DNA of 64,000 bases from Erwinia tracheiphila (GTDB lineage: Bacteria; Pseudomonadota; Gammaproteobacteria; Enterobacterales; Enterobacteriaceae). The notes beneath the pieces are model-generated. The model saw only the letters and a list, made by a program, of their open reading frames with translations. It was not told the DNA's origin and searched no databases. This document shows, piece after piece, positions 31,574 to 39,940 of the stretch. The stretch's first letter is position 1. Each line of letters begins with the position of its first letter. Made by a program: the position numbers and the translations under genes. The stretch spans positions 558,001 through 622,000 of the forward strand of contig NZ_CP089932.1 of assembly GCF_021365465.1 (NCBI RefSeq). Direction: 5' to 3'.

Positions 31574-31646
31574 TTGCGATTGGATTTAAATGCATCCGAT
31601 ACCCAGATTTGATTATCGGTTTAGATAAACCTGAGAGGATCACACA

Positions 31647-31913
31647 ATGCAGTTTCCTAAACAAGATCTGACCCATGTCTTCGTTACTCCCGGTCAGGAC
31701 TGGCCCAGCGACCTCATCATCGCAGCGCTTAAAAAAGCGGGCTTCAGCGTGCCAGTCCTGGAAGCTGAGTTGGGAATTGGTGCTGGCTCCCTGCGTAACG
31801 CGTTTTATCGCCACGTTCCAAGATATGAGCATCTCATCGCACAAAAAATCGGACTGTCGCCAGATTTAATCTGGCCGAGCCGTTACGGCTCAGATAATCG
31901 CCAGAGCGCGTGA
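31647..31913 (+). CDS. ner: Ner-family DNA-binding regulator of the Mu-like prophage
   Basis: An 88-residue protein of the Ner/SfsB (HTH_35) family: DWPSDLIIAALKKAGFSVPV, then a characteristic ending LIAQKIGLSPDLIWPSRY. In Mu, Ner turns down early and repressor transcription. GAGAGGAT precedes the ATG. It overlaps nothing and is followed 14 bases later by the transposase. Confidence 0.88.
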   Translation: MQFPKQDLTHVFVTPGQDWPSDLIIAALKKAGFSVPVLEAELGIGAGSLRNAFYRHVPRYEHLIAQKIGLSPDLIWPSRYGSDNRQSA

Positions 31914-31927
31914 TCGGAGGGCATGAG

Positions 31928-33511
31928 ATGTCTGTCTGGTTAACCGATAAGGAATGCTCATCCCTGCCCGGTATGCCGAGCATGGGACATAACATTCGTA
32001 ACAAACTGGATAAGCTGGCTGGAGGTAATGATTCGCTACGCCGCCGCCGTCAGGGTACGAAGGCCTACGAGTACAATGTTGACTGCCTGCCGGACACCGC
32101 GCGTGAAGCTATTCAGGCCCGCATGGCGCGTCAGCTGCTGGCACAGTCCGCTTCCCTCCCGGCCAGGGCGACCACCGCAGGCGAGCTGGTCACGGGTGCC
32201 GGTGGCGAGAAGGTTCAGCGTGAGCTGGCGCTGTACCGTAAATGCCCGGCCCTGCTTGAGAAGAAGCTGCACGGGCTGACCAACAGCCAGAAAGCGGTTG
32301 GTGATGCCCGGATGGTGCTGGTTCAGGAGGTGTTACGTCTGATGGACAGCAGCGAAAACGGTGGTCTCAGCATGAAGCGCAAGCAGGCGGCCGAGTTTAT
32401 TGCCGACGCTTCTGTCGCCGGGACGCTGCCGGATTATGTGCAGCGGGCTGCTGATATCGCCAACGCCCGCAAGGGTACCACCCGCGTGGTGGTCGGCTGG
32501 AGTCTGGCCATGTCCGAGAGCCAGGTCGCCGTAGGCGATGCCATCCGTAACGCAGTATCACGCTACGGCGTACCGCTGATGTATTACTCCGATAACGGTG
32601 GCGGTGAGAAAACCGCCGTATTCGATGCCGATATTACCGGTATTTTCTCCCGCCTCGGTATTGAGCACCCCACCGGTATTCCGGGTAATCCACAGGGGCG
32701 CGGTATTATCGAACGTTTTAACCAGGAAATACCGAAGCGTGCCGCGATGGCCTTTGGTTCCTGGGTGGGTAAATCTGGTGACCGGGAGGCGCAACGTAAG
32801 TACCGCAAGGCGGTGGATTCAGCGGTTAATGCGCTGGAGAAAGGTAAACCACTTAATGAGGTGCAGACGACGGCCATGCGCAAAGTGCCGACGATGCAGG
32901 AGCTGGTCGCGGAGATAGAAAGCCAGGTAGAACGGCATAATAACCGCCCGCACTGCAGCCTGCCGGAGCGTGAAAACGGCCAGCACTGGTCACCGCTGGC
33001 CTGGCGTAATCACGTTATTAAGCAGGAGCAGGAAGAAATTCAGTTCCTGACCAGCTCGGAACTGCATGAAATGTTCCGGCCAGAGCAGATTTGTACGGCC
33101 AGACGCGGCGAGATACAGCTATTCAAGAATATCTATTTCAGCACCGAGCTGGCCTGCGTCGAAGGCGAAGAAGTCCGGGTCTGCTTTGATATTCACGACC
33201 CCCACAGCGTTATTGTGCGCCGTATGGATGGCTCCTGGATATGTGATGCCATCTGGAATGGCAATAAGGTTGATGCCTTCCCGAAAGCCCGTATCGAGCA
33301 GCTTAAAGAGAAGCGCGTTAAACGCAGCGTCAGGAACCTGGAAGACAAGGTGCGTCGCAAGCAGGAAGAGCTGCGGCCTGCGCTTGAACAGCGACCAGAG
33401 ATTGACGTTACGATGTTCGCGCCAGTGCGGGGTAATAACGAACCCGAAAAGGTTTATTTATTCGAATCGGAATTTGAAAGCGATTTAAAGAAAGCCAGTA
33501 ATCATCAATAA
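31928..33511 (+). CDS. MuA-like DDE transposase with internal deletion, probably inactive
   Basis: A 527-residue protein, much shorter than MuA (663). The N-terminal end-binding part (SVWLTDKECSSLPGMPSM) and the C-terminal Mu-type domain are present. The second catalytic Asp (YYSDNGGGEKT) and the Glu (GRGIIERFNQ) can be seen. The region that should carry the HTH-type Ibeta/Igamma end and the first catalytic Asp is missing: NARKG runs directly into TTRVVVGWSLAMSES. This is an in-frame deletion of about 130 residues. GGAGG lies seven bases before the ATG at 31928; an upstream in-frame ATG at 31910 overlaps ner. It is probably catalytically dead. Confidence 0.85.
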   Translation: MSVWLTDKECSSLPGMPSMGHNIRNKLDKLAGGNDSLRRRRQGTKAYEYNVDCLPDTAREAIQARMARQLLAQSASLPARATTAGELVTGAGGEKVQRELALYRKCPALLEKKLHGLTNSQKAVGDARMVLVQEVLRLMDSSENGGLSMKRKQAAEFIADASVAGTLPDYVQRAADIANARKGTTRVVVGWSLAMSESQVAVGDAIRNAVSRYGVPLMYYSDNGGGEKTAVFDADITGIFSRLGIEHPTGIPGNPQGRGIIERFNQEIPKRAAMAFGSWVGKSGDREAQRKYRKAVDSAVNALEKGKPLNEVQTTAMRKVPTMQELVAEIESQVERHNNRPHCSLPERENGQHWSPLAWRNHVIKQEQEEIQFLTSSELHEMFRPEQICTARRGEIQLFKNIYFSTELACVEGEEVRVCFDIHDPHSVIVRRMDGSWICDAIWNGNKVDAFPKARIEQLKEKRVKRSVRNLEDKVRRKQEELRPALEQRPEIDVTMFAPVRGNNEPEKVYLFESEFESDLKKASNHQ

Positions 33512-33521
33512 GGTTATTTAA

Positions 33522-34442
33522 ATGAACGTTAAAGAAAAATTAATCCACTTGCTGGAGGGGACTGGCTACACCCAAAAAAGGGTAGCCACTAAAACAGGGC
33601 TGAGTACAGCGGTTATTTCTCAGTATCTGAAAGGCGTCTATAACGGCAATATCAGTAACGTCGAGTCGGCTATCGCTGACTTTATCAGCCGCGAGGAAGA
33701 ACGCGCCCGCCGCCGCGAGGTTAAAGAGTCCTTTGTCCAGACCACGCTTTCCGGGCTGGGACTGGGGTTAATCAGCAACACCCATATGGATGGTGATATC
33801 GGCGTGATCCACGGTCCGGCAGGTATGGGCAAAAGCATAATACTGAAGCGCTATGTGGCGACAAATAAGGGCGCGATCCTGATAGAGGCCGACCCCGGCT
33901 ACACCGCAAAAGTGCTGCTGCAGGAGCTGTGCGCCCGCCTCGGTGTGAAAAAGACCGGCAATATCGATGAGTTAAGCGAGGAGTGTATACAGGCGCTGAC
34001 GGGCACCGGCTGGGTTGTCCTGGTGGATGAAGCCGAGCTGCTTCCCTACCGTGCGCTGAAAGTCCTGCGCCGCATCCACGACCGTTCTGGCGTGGCCATC
34101 GTACTGGCGGGCATGCCACGCCTGCTGATTAACCTCAAAGGCTCTCGCGGCGAGTTTGCGCAGCTCTACAGCCGCGTGGGCATGGCGTTAGACCTTGAGG
34201 CCCACAATGGCAAATCAGAGGTGGAAGACTTCAATACCATCCTCGCCAGCCTGCTTCCAGATGAAGGCGACGGTGACGTTATCTCAGTGCCGGGCGTTGC
34301 AGAGGCGTTTCTCAAATATTCGAAAGGCAATTACCGCCGCATGTTCAAACTGGCGCGGTGTGTTGTTCGTGCCAGCGCTATCGGTAATCAGGGTATCAGC
34401 GTCAAGTTAATTGAGACTTACGCACAGCTGTTAATTCACTGA
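33522..34442 (+). CDS. MuB-like AAA ATPase, transposition target selector
   Basis: A 306-residue protein with an N-terminal Xre-like HTH (TQKRVATKTGLSTAVISQYL) and an AAA core with Walker A GPAGMGKS and Walker B VVLVDEAE. The MuB C-terminal helical domain follows. In Mu it coats target DNA and activates MuA. The frame is intact although its partner transposase is not. Confidence 0.9.
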   Translation: MNVKEKLIHLLEGTGYTQKRVATKTGLSTAVISQYLKGVYNGNISNVESAIADFISREEERARRREVKESFVQTTLSGLGLGLISNTHMDGDIGVIHGPAGMGKSIILKRYVATNKGAILIEADPGYTAKVLLQELCARLGVKKTGNIDELSEECIQALTGTGWVVLVDEAELLPYRALKVLRRIHDRSGVAIVLAGMPRLLINLKGSRGEFAQLYSRVGMALDLEAHNGKSEVEDFNTILASLLPDEGDGDVISVPGVAEAFLKYSKGNYRRMFKLARCVVRASAIGNQGISVKLIETYAQLLIH

Positions 34443-34452
34443 GGGAATATTA

Positions 34453-34851
34453 ATGAGCAGCTTATTAAATAAAGAAGTCGCAGCTTTAAAACGTATTTAT
34501 GTAAGAAATAGTAGCCTATTAACTGCAGGTTATGTTTCAGCGTGGAAGGCATATTTCGGTGATGAACTGAGGCTTTATATCTTTATCGACGGTTATCAGA
34601 TGGTGCTTGATCGTACACGAAAAGCTGCTGGCTGGGATGTTGACCAGTGGGAAAAAGGAAAGTGTGTTGTTTTTTGGGGAGTAATTCGTTCCTGCCGCGA
34701 GTTCCGGCTGATTATGACCACCGCAAGGCGTGCCGCGCGTGATATGGAGATGCGGGCTATGGGGTTAGACCTCGAAAAGTCGCCATTCAGGCTGCTGGTC
34801 AGGGACATAAAGGAAAGAGAAGAACATCGCGCCCAGCGCCAACAGTCGTAA
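34453..34851 (+). CDS. Hypothetical early protein of Mu-like phage
   Basis: A 132-residue protein with no family I can name. It starts 10 bases after muB, with GAGGGAATATT upstream. It is rich in Arg and aromatic residues, with a basic helical C-terminus (TTARRAARDMEMRAM; EREEHRAQRQQS). It is probably an early accessory protein, judged only from position. Confidence 0.6.
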   Translation: MSSLLNKEVAALKRIYVRNSSLLTAGYVSAWKAYFGDELRLYIFIDGYQMVLDRTRKAAGWDVDQWEKGKCVVFWGVIRSCREFRLIMTTARRAARDMEMRAMGLDLEKSPFRLLVRDIKEREEHRAQRQQS

Positions 34852-34871
34852 GCTTCAGGAGGGAATTAATC

Positions 34872-35096
34872 ATGGATAAACAGCTTGTTAACTGCCACCG
34901 CTCACGCGCCCGAATGGAAATTCAGACTCACGGCGGACGTGTCACTGGCTGGCACCCTAAATTGCCCATTGTCTACGCCGTGCCGCCGCTGAGTAGGTCT
35001 GTATGGCCAGTGGTGGAAGTGGCTGAAAAATCTGGCGGTGTGATTAAAACCACCCGCACATCAAATATCGACGGTTGTACCGTTATCTGGAGGTAA
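34872..35096 (+). CDS. Hypothetical small early phage protein
   Basis: A 74-residue protein preceded by CAGGAGGGAATT. It has no recognisable domain, signal or membrane segment. Spacing and ribosome site fit the run of small early genes between muB and the next modules. Confidence 0.5.
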   Translation: MDKQLVNCHRSRARMEIQTHGGRVTGWHPKLPIVYAVPPLSRSVWPVVEVAEKSGGVIKTTRTSNIDGCTVIWR

Positions 35097-35098
35097 TT

Positions 35099-35365
35099 AT
35101 GGCAACAACCATTAAAGAGAAATATTCCGCATTTATTGAGCGCGTAAAAAATAACAACGTTCCGATACTTGCTTTTTGTTGCCCACATTGCAAAAGCGCA
35201 ATTTTGACTCTTGCGCCCCCTGCGTGTGAGACGTGGGATAGCATGAGCACCTGTCCATATTGTGATGGCATATTTATGAAAATAACCACTCATACTGCCG
35301 TCAATATCGGTGTTCCTGAAGCCAGCGGTAACATCGTATGGAGTGAATTATGTCAGTCACGTTGA
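35099..35365 (+). CDS. Small zinc-ribbon-like early phage protein
   Basis: An 88-residue protein with two cysteine pairs, CCPHC (27-31) and CPYC (52-55), consistent with a zinc ribbon. GGAGGT precedes the ATG at 35099. The stop region overlaps the next gene by 16 bases. The function is unknown. Confidence 0.6.
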   Translation: MATTIKEKYSAFIERVKNNNVPILAFCCPHCKSAILTLAPPACETWDSMSTCPYCDGIFMKITTHTAVNIGVPEASGNIVWSELCQSR

Positions 35366-35544
35366 TTATTAAATTCACGCATGCGGAGGACGGTATAAAC
35401 GTTGAGCCAGAAATTAACGCGAAGGCAGATTATCACTGCATTCATGAAATGGCGCATGCGACTGCGACAATTGACTATGCCCGACGCGCAGCGCGAGAAA
35501 TAAACGCATTACTTAACCGACGTAATACGCACTGGAGACATTAA
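35350..35544 (+). CDS. Hypothetical small phage protein
   Basis: A 64-residue protein, MSVTLIIKFTHAEDGINVEP at the start, helical in the second half. It overlaps the preceding gene and is followed directly by the next start. No family is recognised. Confidence 0.5.
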   Translation: MSVTLIIKFTHAEDGINVEPEINAKADYHCIHEMAHATATIDYARRAAREINALLNRRNTHWRH

Positions 35545-35772
35545 ATGCCGATAGAAATGAAAATCATCATTGAAGAGGATGCAACGGGCGTTGGCACCCG
35601 CATTATGGCCGAAGGTCCGTGTACTGAGGCTGAGGCCCGGCAAGCTCAGTTTATTCATAGAACGGTAATTACTGCCCTGGAATGCCGTAAAGGCTTTAAA
35701 CTCAATGATAGCGATGTTTGTGAAGTGAAAAAACTTCAACCAACTGGCGGAGAAAATAAGAATGTCCATTAA
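35545..35772 (+). CDS. Hypothetical small phage protein
   Basis: A 75-residue acidic protein, MPIEMKIIIEEDATGVGTRI at the start. Its ATG abuts the preceding stop and its end overlaps the DUF3164 gene by 11 bases, so it belongs to the same tightly packed early transcript. The function is unknown. Confidence 0.5.
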   Translation: MPIEMKIIIEEDATGVGTRIMAEGPCTEAEARQAQFIHRTVITALECRKGFKLNDSDVCEVKKLQPTGGENKNVH

Positions 35773-36387
35773 TACCCAAAATACTGTTGTCCCTGAAGGT
35801 TATAGAAAGACCGTAAAGGGCGTCTGGTGCCGGTTGCGCAGGTGTCTGACTACGATCACGAAATGGATGCCTTTGTCCGCGCTCGCGTCGCTGAGGCGAA
35901 GGTTAAGAGCCAGGCTATGGCAGAGTTTAAGCAGGGTGCATTTGGTGATTGCTATGCCTGGGTTGAGCTTTCAGCTGAGAAATTTGGGCGTAAGCCTGGT
36001 GGGGTTAAAGGGAATGTGACCTTCTCCACCTTTGACGGTAGCCAGCAGATTGAGATCGCCGTGCAGGACAGGCTGACGTTTGGCCCGGAACTGCAGGTTG
36101 CTAAAGACATGATTGATGACTGTCTGAAAGCATGGTCTGCCGGGGCTGATGAAAAACTACTGACGCTTATCACTGATGCTTTTGACGTGGATAAAGAAGG
36201 TAAGCTGAATACCGGGCTTATTATTTCCCTGCGTCAGCTTAATATTCAGGACGAACTCTGGCAGCAGGCAATGGATGCATTAAATAAAGCGCTGGTCGTT
36301 TCCGTTACATCCACTTATATCAATTTCAAAGAGCAGGATGAAAGCGGGAAACTGGTTAATATTCCACTGGATATCGCGGGGGTGTGA
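35762..36387 (+). pseudogene. DUF3164-family early phage gene, frameshifted
   Basis: The N-terminus SINTQNTVVPEGYRKTVKG is in one frame and the rest (VPVAQVSDYDHEMDAFVRAR to the end) in another. A single missing base near 35821 explains it: GGCGT instead of GGCCGT would restore KGRLVPVAQ. DUF3164 proteins are common in the early region of Mu-like phages; the function is not established. The downstream frame from GTG 35827 alone could encode 186 residues. Confidence 0.8.
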
Positions 36388-36388
36388 A

Positions 36389-36622
36389 ATGTCTATGAAT
36401 CCGGCGAAAGGCCGCCCGATGAATAAGTTTGCGGCGTATGCAATTGGTGCGGTGAAAGCCGAGCGTGAATTTCGTTACAGTGACGCGGCAAAACTCTGGT
36501 TCAGTGCGATGTGGTGCCCCTGCAATGCCAAAAACAGAATGTGGGCCGAAATCCGTAACGAGTTTTGTGCCGCATCGGCCAAACGGCTGCAGGGGAGGAC
36601 AAATGCGCGCAAGGGAATTTAA
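36389..36622 (+). CDS. ANR-family small regulator
   Basis: A 77-residue protein with the signature of ANR (AraC negative regulator) proteins: a repeated-helix region with FRYSDAAKLWFSAMWCP, then N..MWAEIRNEFC. ANR proteins bind and inhibit AraC-type activators, and phages and enteric pathogens carry them. The ATG at 36389 follows the DUF3164 stop. Residues 26-58 carry the match; the target regulator is unknown. Confidence 0.6.
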   Translation: MSMNPAKGRPMNKFAAYAIGAVKAEREFRYSDAAKLWFSAMWCPCNAKNRMWAEIRNEFCAASAKRLQGRTNARKGI

Positions 36623-36794
36623 CCGGAAATATCCGGTCGGTACACATTTTATTTATCAGCCCTGCGCTGCCTTAAGAGGCGGGGCGGTGATAAAGACGAA
36701 AGATGTCGCCCGTGATTTAAAAACATCGACAATAGTTGAAATCAGCGTGAAACCTTATTACGCAAATATTAAATCACTGACGCCTGCGGGCTGA
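36603..36794 (+). CDS. Hypothetical small phage protein
   Basis: A 63-residue protein, MRAREFNRKYPVGTHFIYQP at the start. GGGGAGGAC precedes the ATG, and it overlaps the ANR gene by 20 bases. It probably folds as a small beta-barrel. Similar short genes occur in Mu-like early regions; no function is claimed. Confidence 0.55.
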   Translation: MRAREFNRKYPVGTHFIYQPCAALRGGAVIKTKDVARDLKTSTIVEISVKPYYANIKSLTPAG

Positions 36795-36871
36795 ATTTAA
36801 AAAATCAATCATCATTTAAATATGGCGTAAACCCGCCTGGGCGGCGCTACGCCAAAAAAGAGGGGATCGAA

Positions 36872-37087
36872 ATGAAAGAATTAATACTTGAGGAATTTCG
36901 CGCTTTATTAAATCAGCAGAATGTAGGTCGGGACGATTATGCGTTTAGGTGCCCGATGTGCGGGACAGTTCAGTCTCCGCGTATGTTAATCGCAGCTGGC
37001 GCGGAGCCTGATTTTGATGCAGTAAATAAAATTGTCGGTTTTAACTGCATTGGACGTGTGCGTATTCCGACCCAAACCGACCATTGA
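36872..37087 (+). pseudogene. Phage zinc-binding protein gene interrupted by IS21
   Basis: The product has CPMCGTVQS (Cys27, Cys30) and VGFNCIGR (Cys59), a pattern shared by small Mu-like phage proteins. The frame runs into the IS21 end after GFNCIGR, giving a foreign tail VRIPTQTDH. The expected C-terminal block is missing. A short KPEWPEKPAQ-stop frame just past the IS21 right end (near 39618) may be the displaced tail. Confidence 0.65.
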
Positions 37088-37287
37088 TTCCGATTTAATC
37101 CGATCACACTTTCCGATTTAATTCGACCACGAATTCCGATTTGTTCCGGCCAGATTTGGCCATCCGTCGGAATCCGTGATCCTGTCGTCGGAATCCCGCG
37201 CTTTTCACTTTTAAAACAATGGACAACACTTTCTCCTGATAACCCATCTTCCGGAGACGTGTCGCCATCGCAAGACTGAGAACGCGG

Positions 37288-38796
37288 ATGAGTAAAATTA
37301 AAGAACTGCTGCGCCTTAAATTTGACTGTCACCTGCCCAACAGGAGCATCTCAGCCTGTCTGAATATCGGGTGCAGCACCGTATCTGATGTGGTCACCCG
37401 CTTCAGGGGGAGCCAGCTGGCGTGGCCCCTGCCGGAGGAGATGACGGAATCACAGCTCGAAGCGTTGCTCTATACCGGACGCGCCAGCGACAGCCATAAA
37501 CGGATGCCGGACTTCCCGCTGTGCCACCAGGAACTGAAGCGTAAGGGGATGACCAAAATCCTGCTCTGGCAGGAATATCAACAGGACGCTGGCGAAAATG
37601 CCTACGGCTACAGCCAGTTCTGCAACCTCTACAACGACTGGCTGAAGCTACAGAAGCATAGCATGCGTCAGCATCATGTCGCCGGTGAGAAACTGTTCCT
37701 CGACTTCTGCGGGCCGACGATCCCTGTTATCAACCCGGATACGGGTGAGGTCCGGCAGGCTCACATCTTCGTGGCCACATTCGGTGCCTCAAACTACACC
37801 TATGTTGAGGCCTGTGAAAACCAGCGGCAGGAAAGCTGGCTGATGGCCCACGTCAGGGCGTTCGAGTTCTTCGGCGGTGTTCCCCAGCTTCTTGTGCCGG
37901 ATAATCTGAAAGCAGCGGTCAGCCGCGCAGACCGCTACGAGCCGGTGCTGAACGAGAACTATCGCAAGCTGGCCCGGCACTATAACACGGCGATGATCCC
38001 GGCCCGGCCCCGCAAACCGAAAGACAAACCCAAAGTCGAAAATGCCGTTCTGGTCGTGGAGCGCTGGATCCTGATGTGGTTGCGGCATGAGGTGTTCCAT
38101 ACGCTGGCCGCGCTGAATCTGGCCATCAGTGAGCTACTGCAGGAACTGAATGAGCGGCCGTTCCGTCGGTTGCCGGGTTGCAGGAAAAGCCTGTATGAAC
38201 AACTGGATAAACCCGCCCTGAAGGCTCTCCCGCCATACTGGTATGAATACGTTGATATCCGCCGGGCAAAGGTCGGCCCGGACTATCACGTGCTGTACAG
38301 CAAACATGCGTACTCCGTCTCTCACGCGCTGGTTGGCAGCCATATCGATATCGAGGCAGGAGCCCGACTGGTCCGCCTCTATCACCGTGGAACACTGGTA
38401 GCCCGGCATCCACGGGCACAGCAACAGGGTGGCTTCACCACGCAAGCAGAGCATATGCCGGAATCCCATCGCCGACAGCGATGGAGCCCGGAGCGGCTGG
38501 TGTCGTGGGGCGAGAGCATCGGCAGCACCACCCGTGCCGTGGTGGCATGGCACCTGCACCATCGCGCACATCCGGAACAGGCTTACCGGACCTGCCTGGG
38601 TCTGCTCAATCTCAGCCGTGAATATGGCGATACCCGGCTGGAAAACGCCTGCCAGCAGGCGCTGTTACTGGAGCGCCCATGGCGTCAGGTGATCCTGAAT
38701 CTGCTGACAAACCACCGGGACCGGCTGAAAGACGAAGTGCCGGATGAGTCCCCTGTAGAGCACAGCAACGTACGCGGTGCCGGGTACTACCACTGA
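37288..38796 (+). CDS. istA: IstA, IS21-family transposase
   Basis: A 502-residue protein with an N-terminal HTH (NRSISACLNIGCSTVSDVV) and a DDE core: KLFLDFCGPT, LLVPDNLKAAV and DKPKVENAVLVVERW. It is the catalytic subunit. Its end overlaps the spacer before istB. The frame is intact. Confidence 0.95.
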   Translation: MSKIKELLRLKFDCHLPNRSISACLNIGCSTVSDVVTRFRGSQLAWPLPEEMTESQLEALLYTGRASDSHKRMPDFPLCHQELKRKGMTKILLWQEYQQDAGENAYGYSQFCNLYNDWLKLQKHSMRQHHVAGEKLFLDFCGPTIPVINPDTGEVRQAHIFVATFGASNYTYVEACENQRQESWLMAHVRAFEFFGGVPQLLVPDNLKAAVSRADRYEPVLNENYRKLARHYNTAMIPARPRKPKDKPKVENAVLVVERWILMWLRHEVFHTLAALNLAISELLQELNERPFRRLPGCRKSLYEQLDKPALKALPPYWYEYVDIRRAKVGPDYHVLYSKHAYSVSHALVGSHIDIEAGARLVRLYHRGTLVARHPRAQQQGGFTTQAEHMPESHRRQRWSPERLVSWGESIGSTTRAVVAWHLHHRAHPEQAYRTCLGLLNLSREYGDTRLENACQQALLLERPWRQVILNLLTNHRDRLKDEVPDESPVEHSNVRGAGYYH

Positions 38797-38806
38797 GGAG
38801 AAAATA

Positions 38807-39547
38807 ATGCACAACAACCTGCTGGAACAGATACGCGCCCTGCGGCTGGGGCACATGAGCAACGCGCTGGAGTTGCAATGGTCGCAGCCGATGACCTACA
38901 CCTCGCTGAGCTTCGAGGAACGGCTGGGCCTCCTGCTGGAGCACGAACTGCTGCAGCAGGAGGTCTCGAAGGTCAACCGTCTGCGAAGACAGTCGAAACT
39001 GAGACTGGATGCGCAGCCTTCACAGCTTGACTACCGGCCGGAACGGGGGCTGAACCGGCAGTTGCTGGTACAGCTGCTGACAGGCACCTATGTTCACCGT
39101 CATGAAAATGTGCTGATCACCGGCCCCACGGGATGCGGAAAAACGTACGTTGCCTGTGCCCTGGGTGAGCAGGCCTGCCAGCAGCATATCCAGGTGGTGT
39201 ATTATCGGCTGACGCGGCTGCTTGATGACCTGAATATCGGGCATGCCGACGGGAGTTACCAGAAGCAACTACTGCATCTGTCGAAAAAGGACCTGCTCAT
39301 CCTTGATGACTGGGGTCTTGAGAAGCTGAACACCCGCCAGGCCTCAGAGCTGCTGGAAGTGATGGAGGACAGATACCAGCGGGGAAGCACCATCATCAGT
39401 CAGCTACCGGTGAGTGAATGGTACAAGCTGGTAGGCAACCCGACGGTAGCCGATGCCCTGATGGACCGGCTACTGCACAACGGACATCGCGTTGAGCTCA
39501 GGGGCGAATCAATGCGTAAACTGGCGCAAACCGATCAGACGAGTTAA
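38807..39547 (+). CDS. istB: IstB, IS21-family helper ATPase
   Basis: A 246-residue AAA ATPase with Walker A GPTGCGKTY and Walker B LLILDDWG, related to DnaC. It remodels DNA and assists IstA. The ATG at 38807 is chosen because GAGGAG precedes it and the product starts MHNNLLEQIRALRLGHM; an upstream GTG-type extension would overlap istA. Confidence 0.95.
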   Translation: MHNNLLEQIRALRLGHMSNALELQWSQPMTYTSLSFEERLGLLLEHELLQQEVSKVNRLRRQSKLRLDAQPSQLDYRPERGLNRQLLVQLLTGTYVHRHENVLITGPTGCGKTYVACALGEQACQQHIQVVYYRLTRLLDDLNIGHADGSYQKQLLHLSKKDLLILDDWGLEKLNTRQASELLEVMEDRYQRGSTIISQLPVSEWYKLVGNPTVADALMDRLLHNGHRVELRGESMRKLAQTDQTS

Positions 39548-39718
39548 AAACTAAAGGAAGAAATAACCAGCGCGGGAAGCGCGATCGAAATCGTCGGAAT
39601 CATCGGAATACGCAACAAGCCAGAGTGGCCGGAAAAACCCGCTCAATAAAATTGATATTCACAGGGGGAATAATATCGCGTCCCCTTTATACTTGAAGAA
39701 GAAACACAGGAATAAAAA

Positions 39719-39874
39719 ATGACGTTGATTCAGACTGTATTACTTTATGGTTGCACTGCTGTTTGTGCGCTTTATCTGATTGCCGGTGGCTATAAAACTA
39801 TTCGGACTTACATTCGTAAAAAAATTGACCAGGCTGCAGAGGCAAAAAATAAAGGGTCACTGATAGCTCAATAG
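39719..39874 (+). CDS. Small membrane protein of the prophage
   Basis: A 51-residue protein beginning MTLIQTVLLYGCTAVCALYL. One hydrophobic helix (about residues 5-24) is followed by a basic, polar cytoplasmic tail (TYIRKKIDQAAEAKNKG). Its start is preceded by an AGGAATAAAAA purine-rich stretch. It could be a remnant of the phage lysis or right-end region. The function is unknown. Confidence 0.5.
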   Translation: MTLIQTVLLYGCTAVCALYLIAGGYKTIRTYIRKKIDQAAEAKNKGSLIAQ

Positions 39875-39940
39875 TAGTTAGTACTGAAGATTAAAGCACC
39901 TCTTTGATTGAGGTGATTTTTACGTGAAAATATAAAAAAA

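Larger units (their letters stand above)
37057..39617 (+). mobile_element. Complete IS21-family element
   Basis: About 2.56 kb. The ends are TGTGCGTATTCCGAC (left) and TGTTGCGTATTCCGATGATT read inward from the right. Repeats of TTCCGATT follow inside the left end (37085-37200), as in the multiple terminal repeats of IS21. It carries istA and istB in the usual order. No clear target duplication is visible. It marks the point where the early region stops and the prophage's structural genes are missing. Confidence 0.85.

Noticed and set aside
37087..37260. Repeated TTCCGATTT units as a CRISPR-like array
   Set aside because: The units are short and irregular with no constant spacer length and lie at an IS21 end, where multiple terminal repeats are expected.
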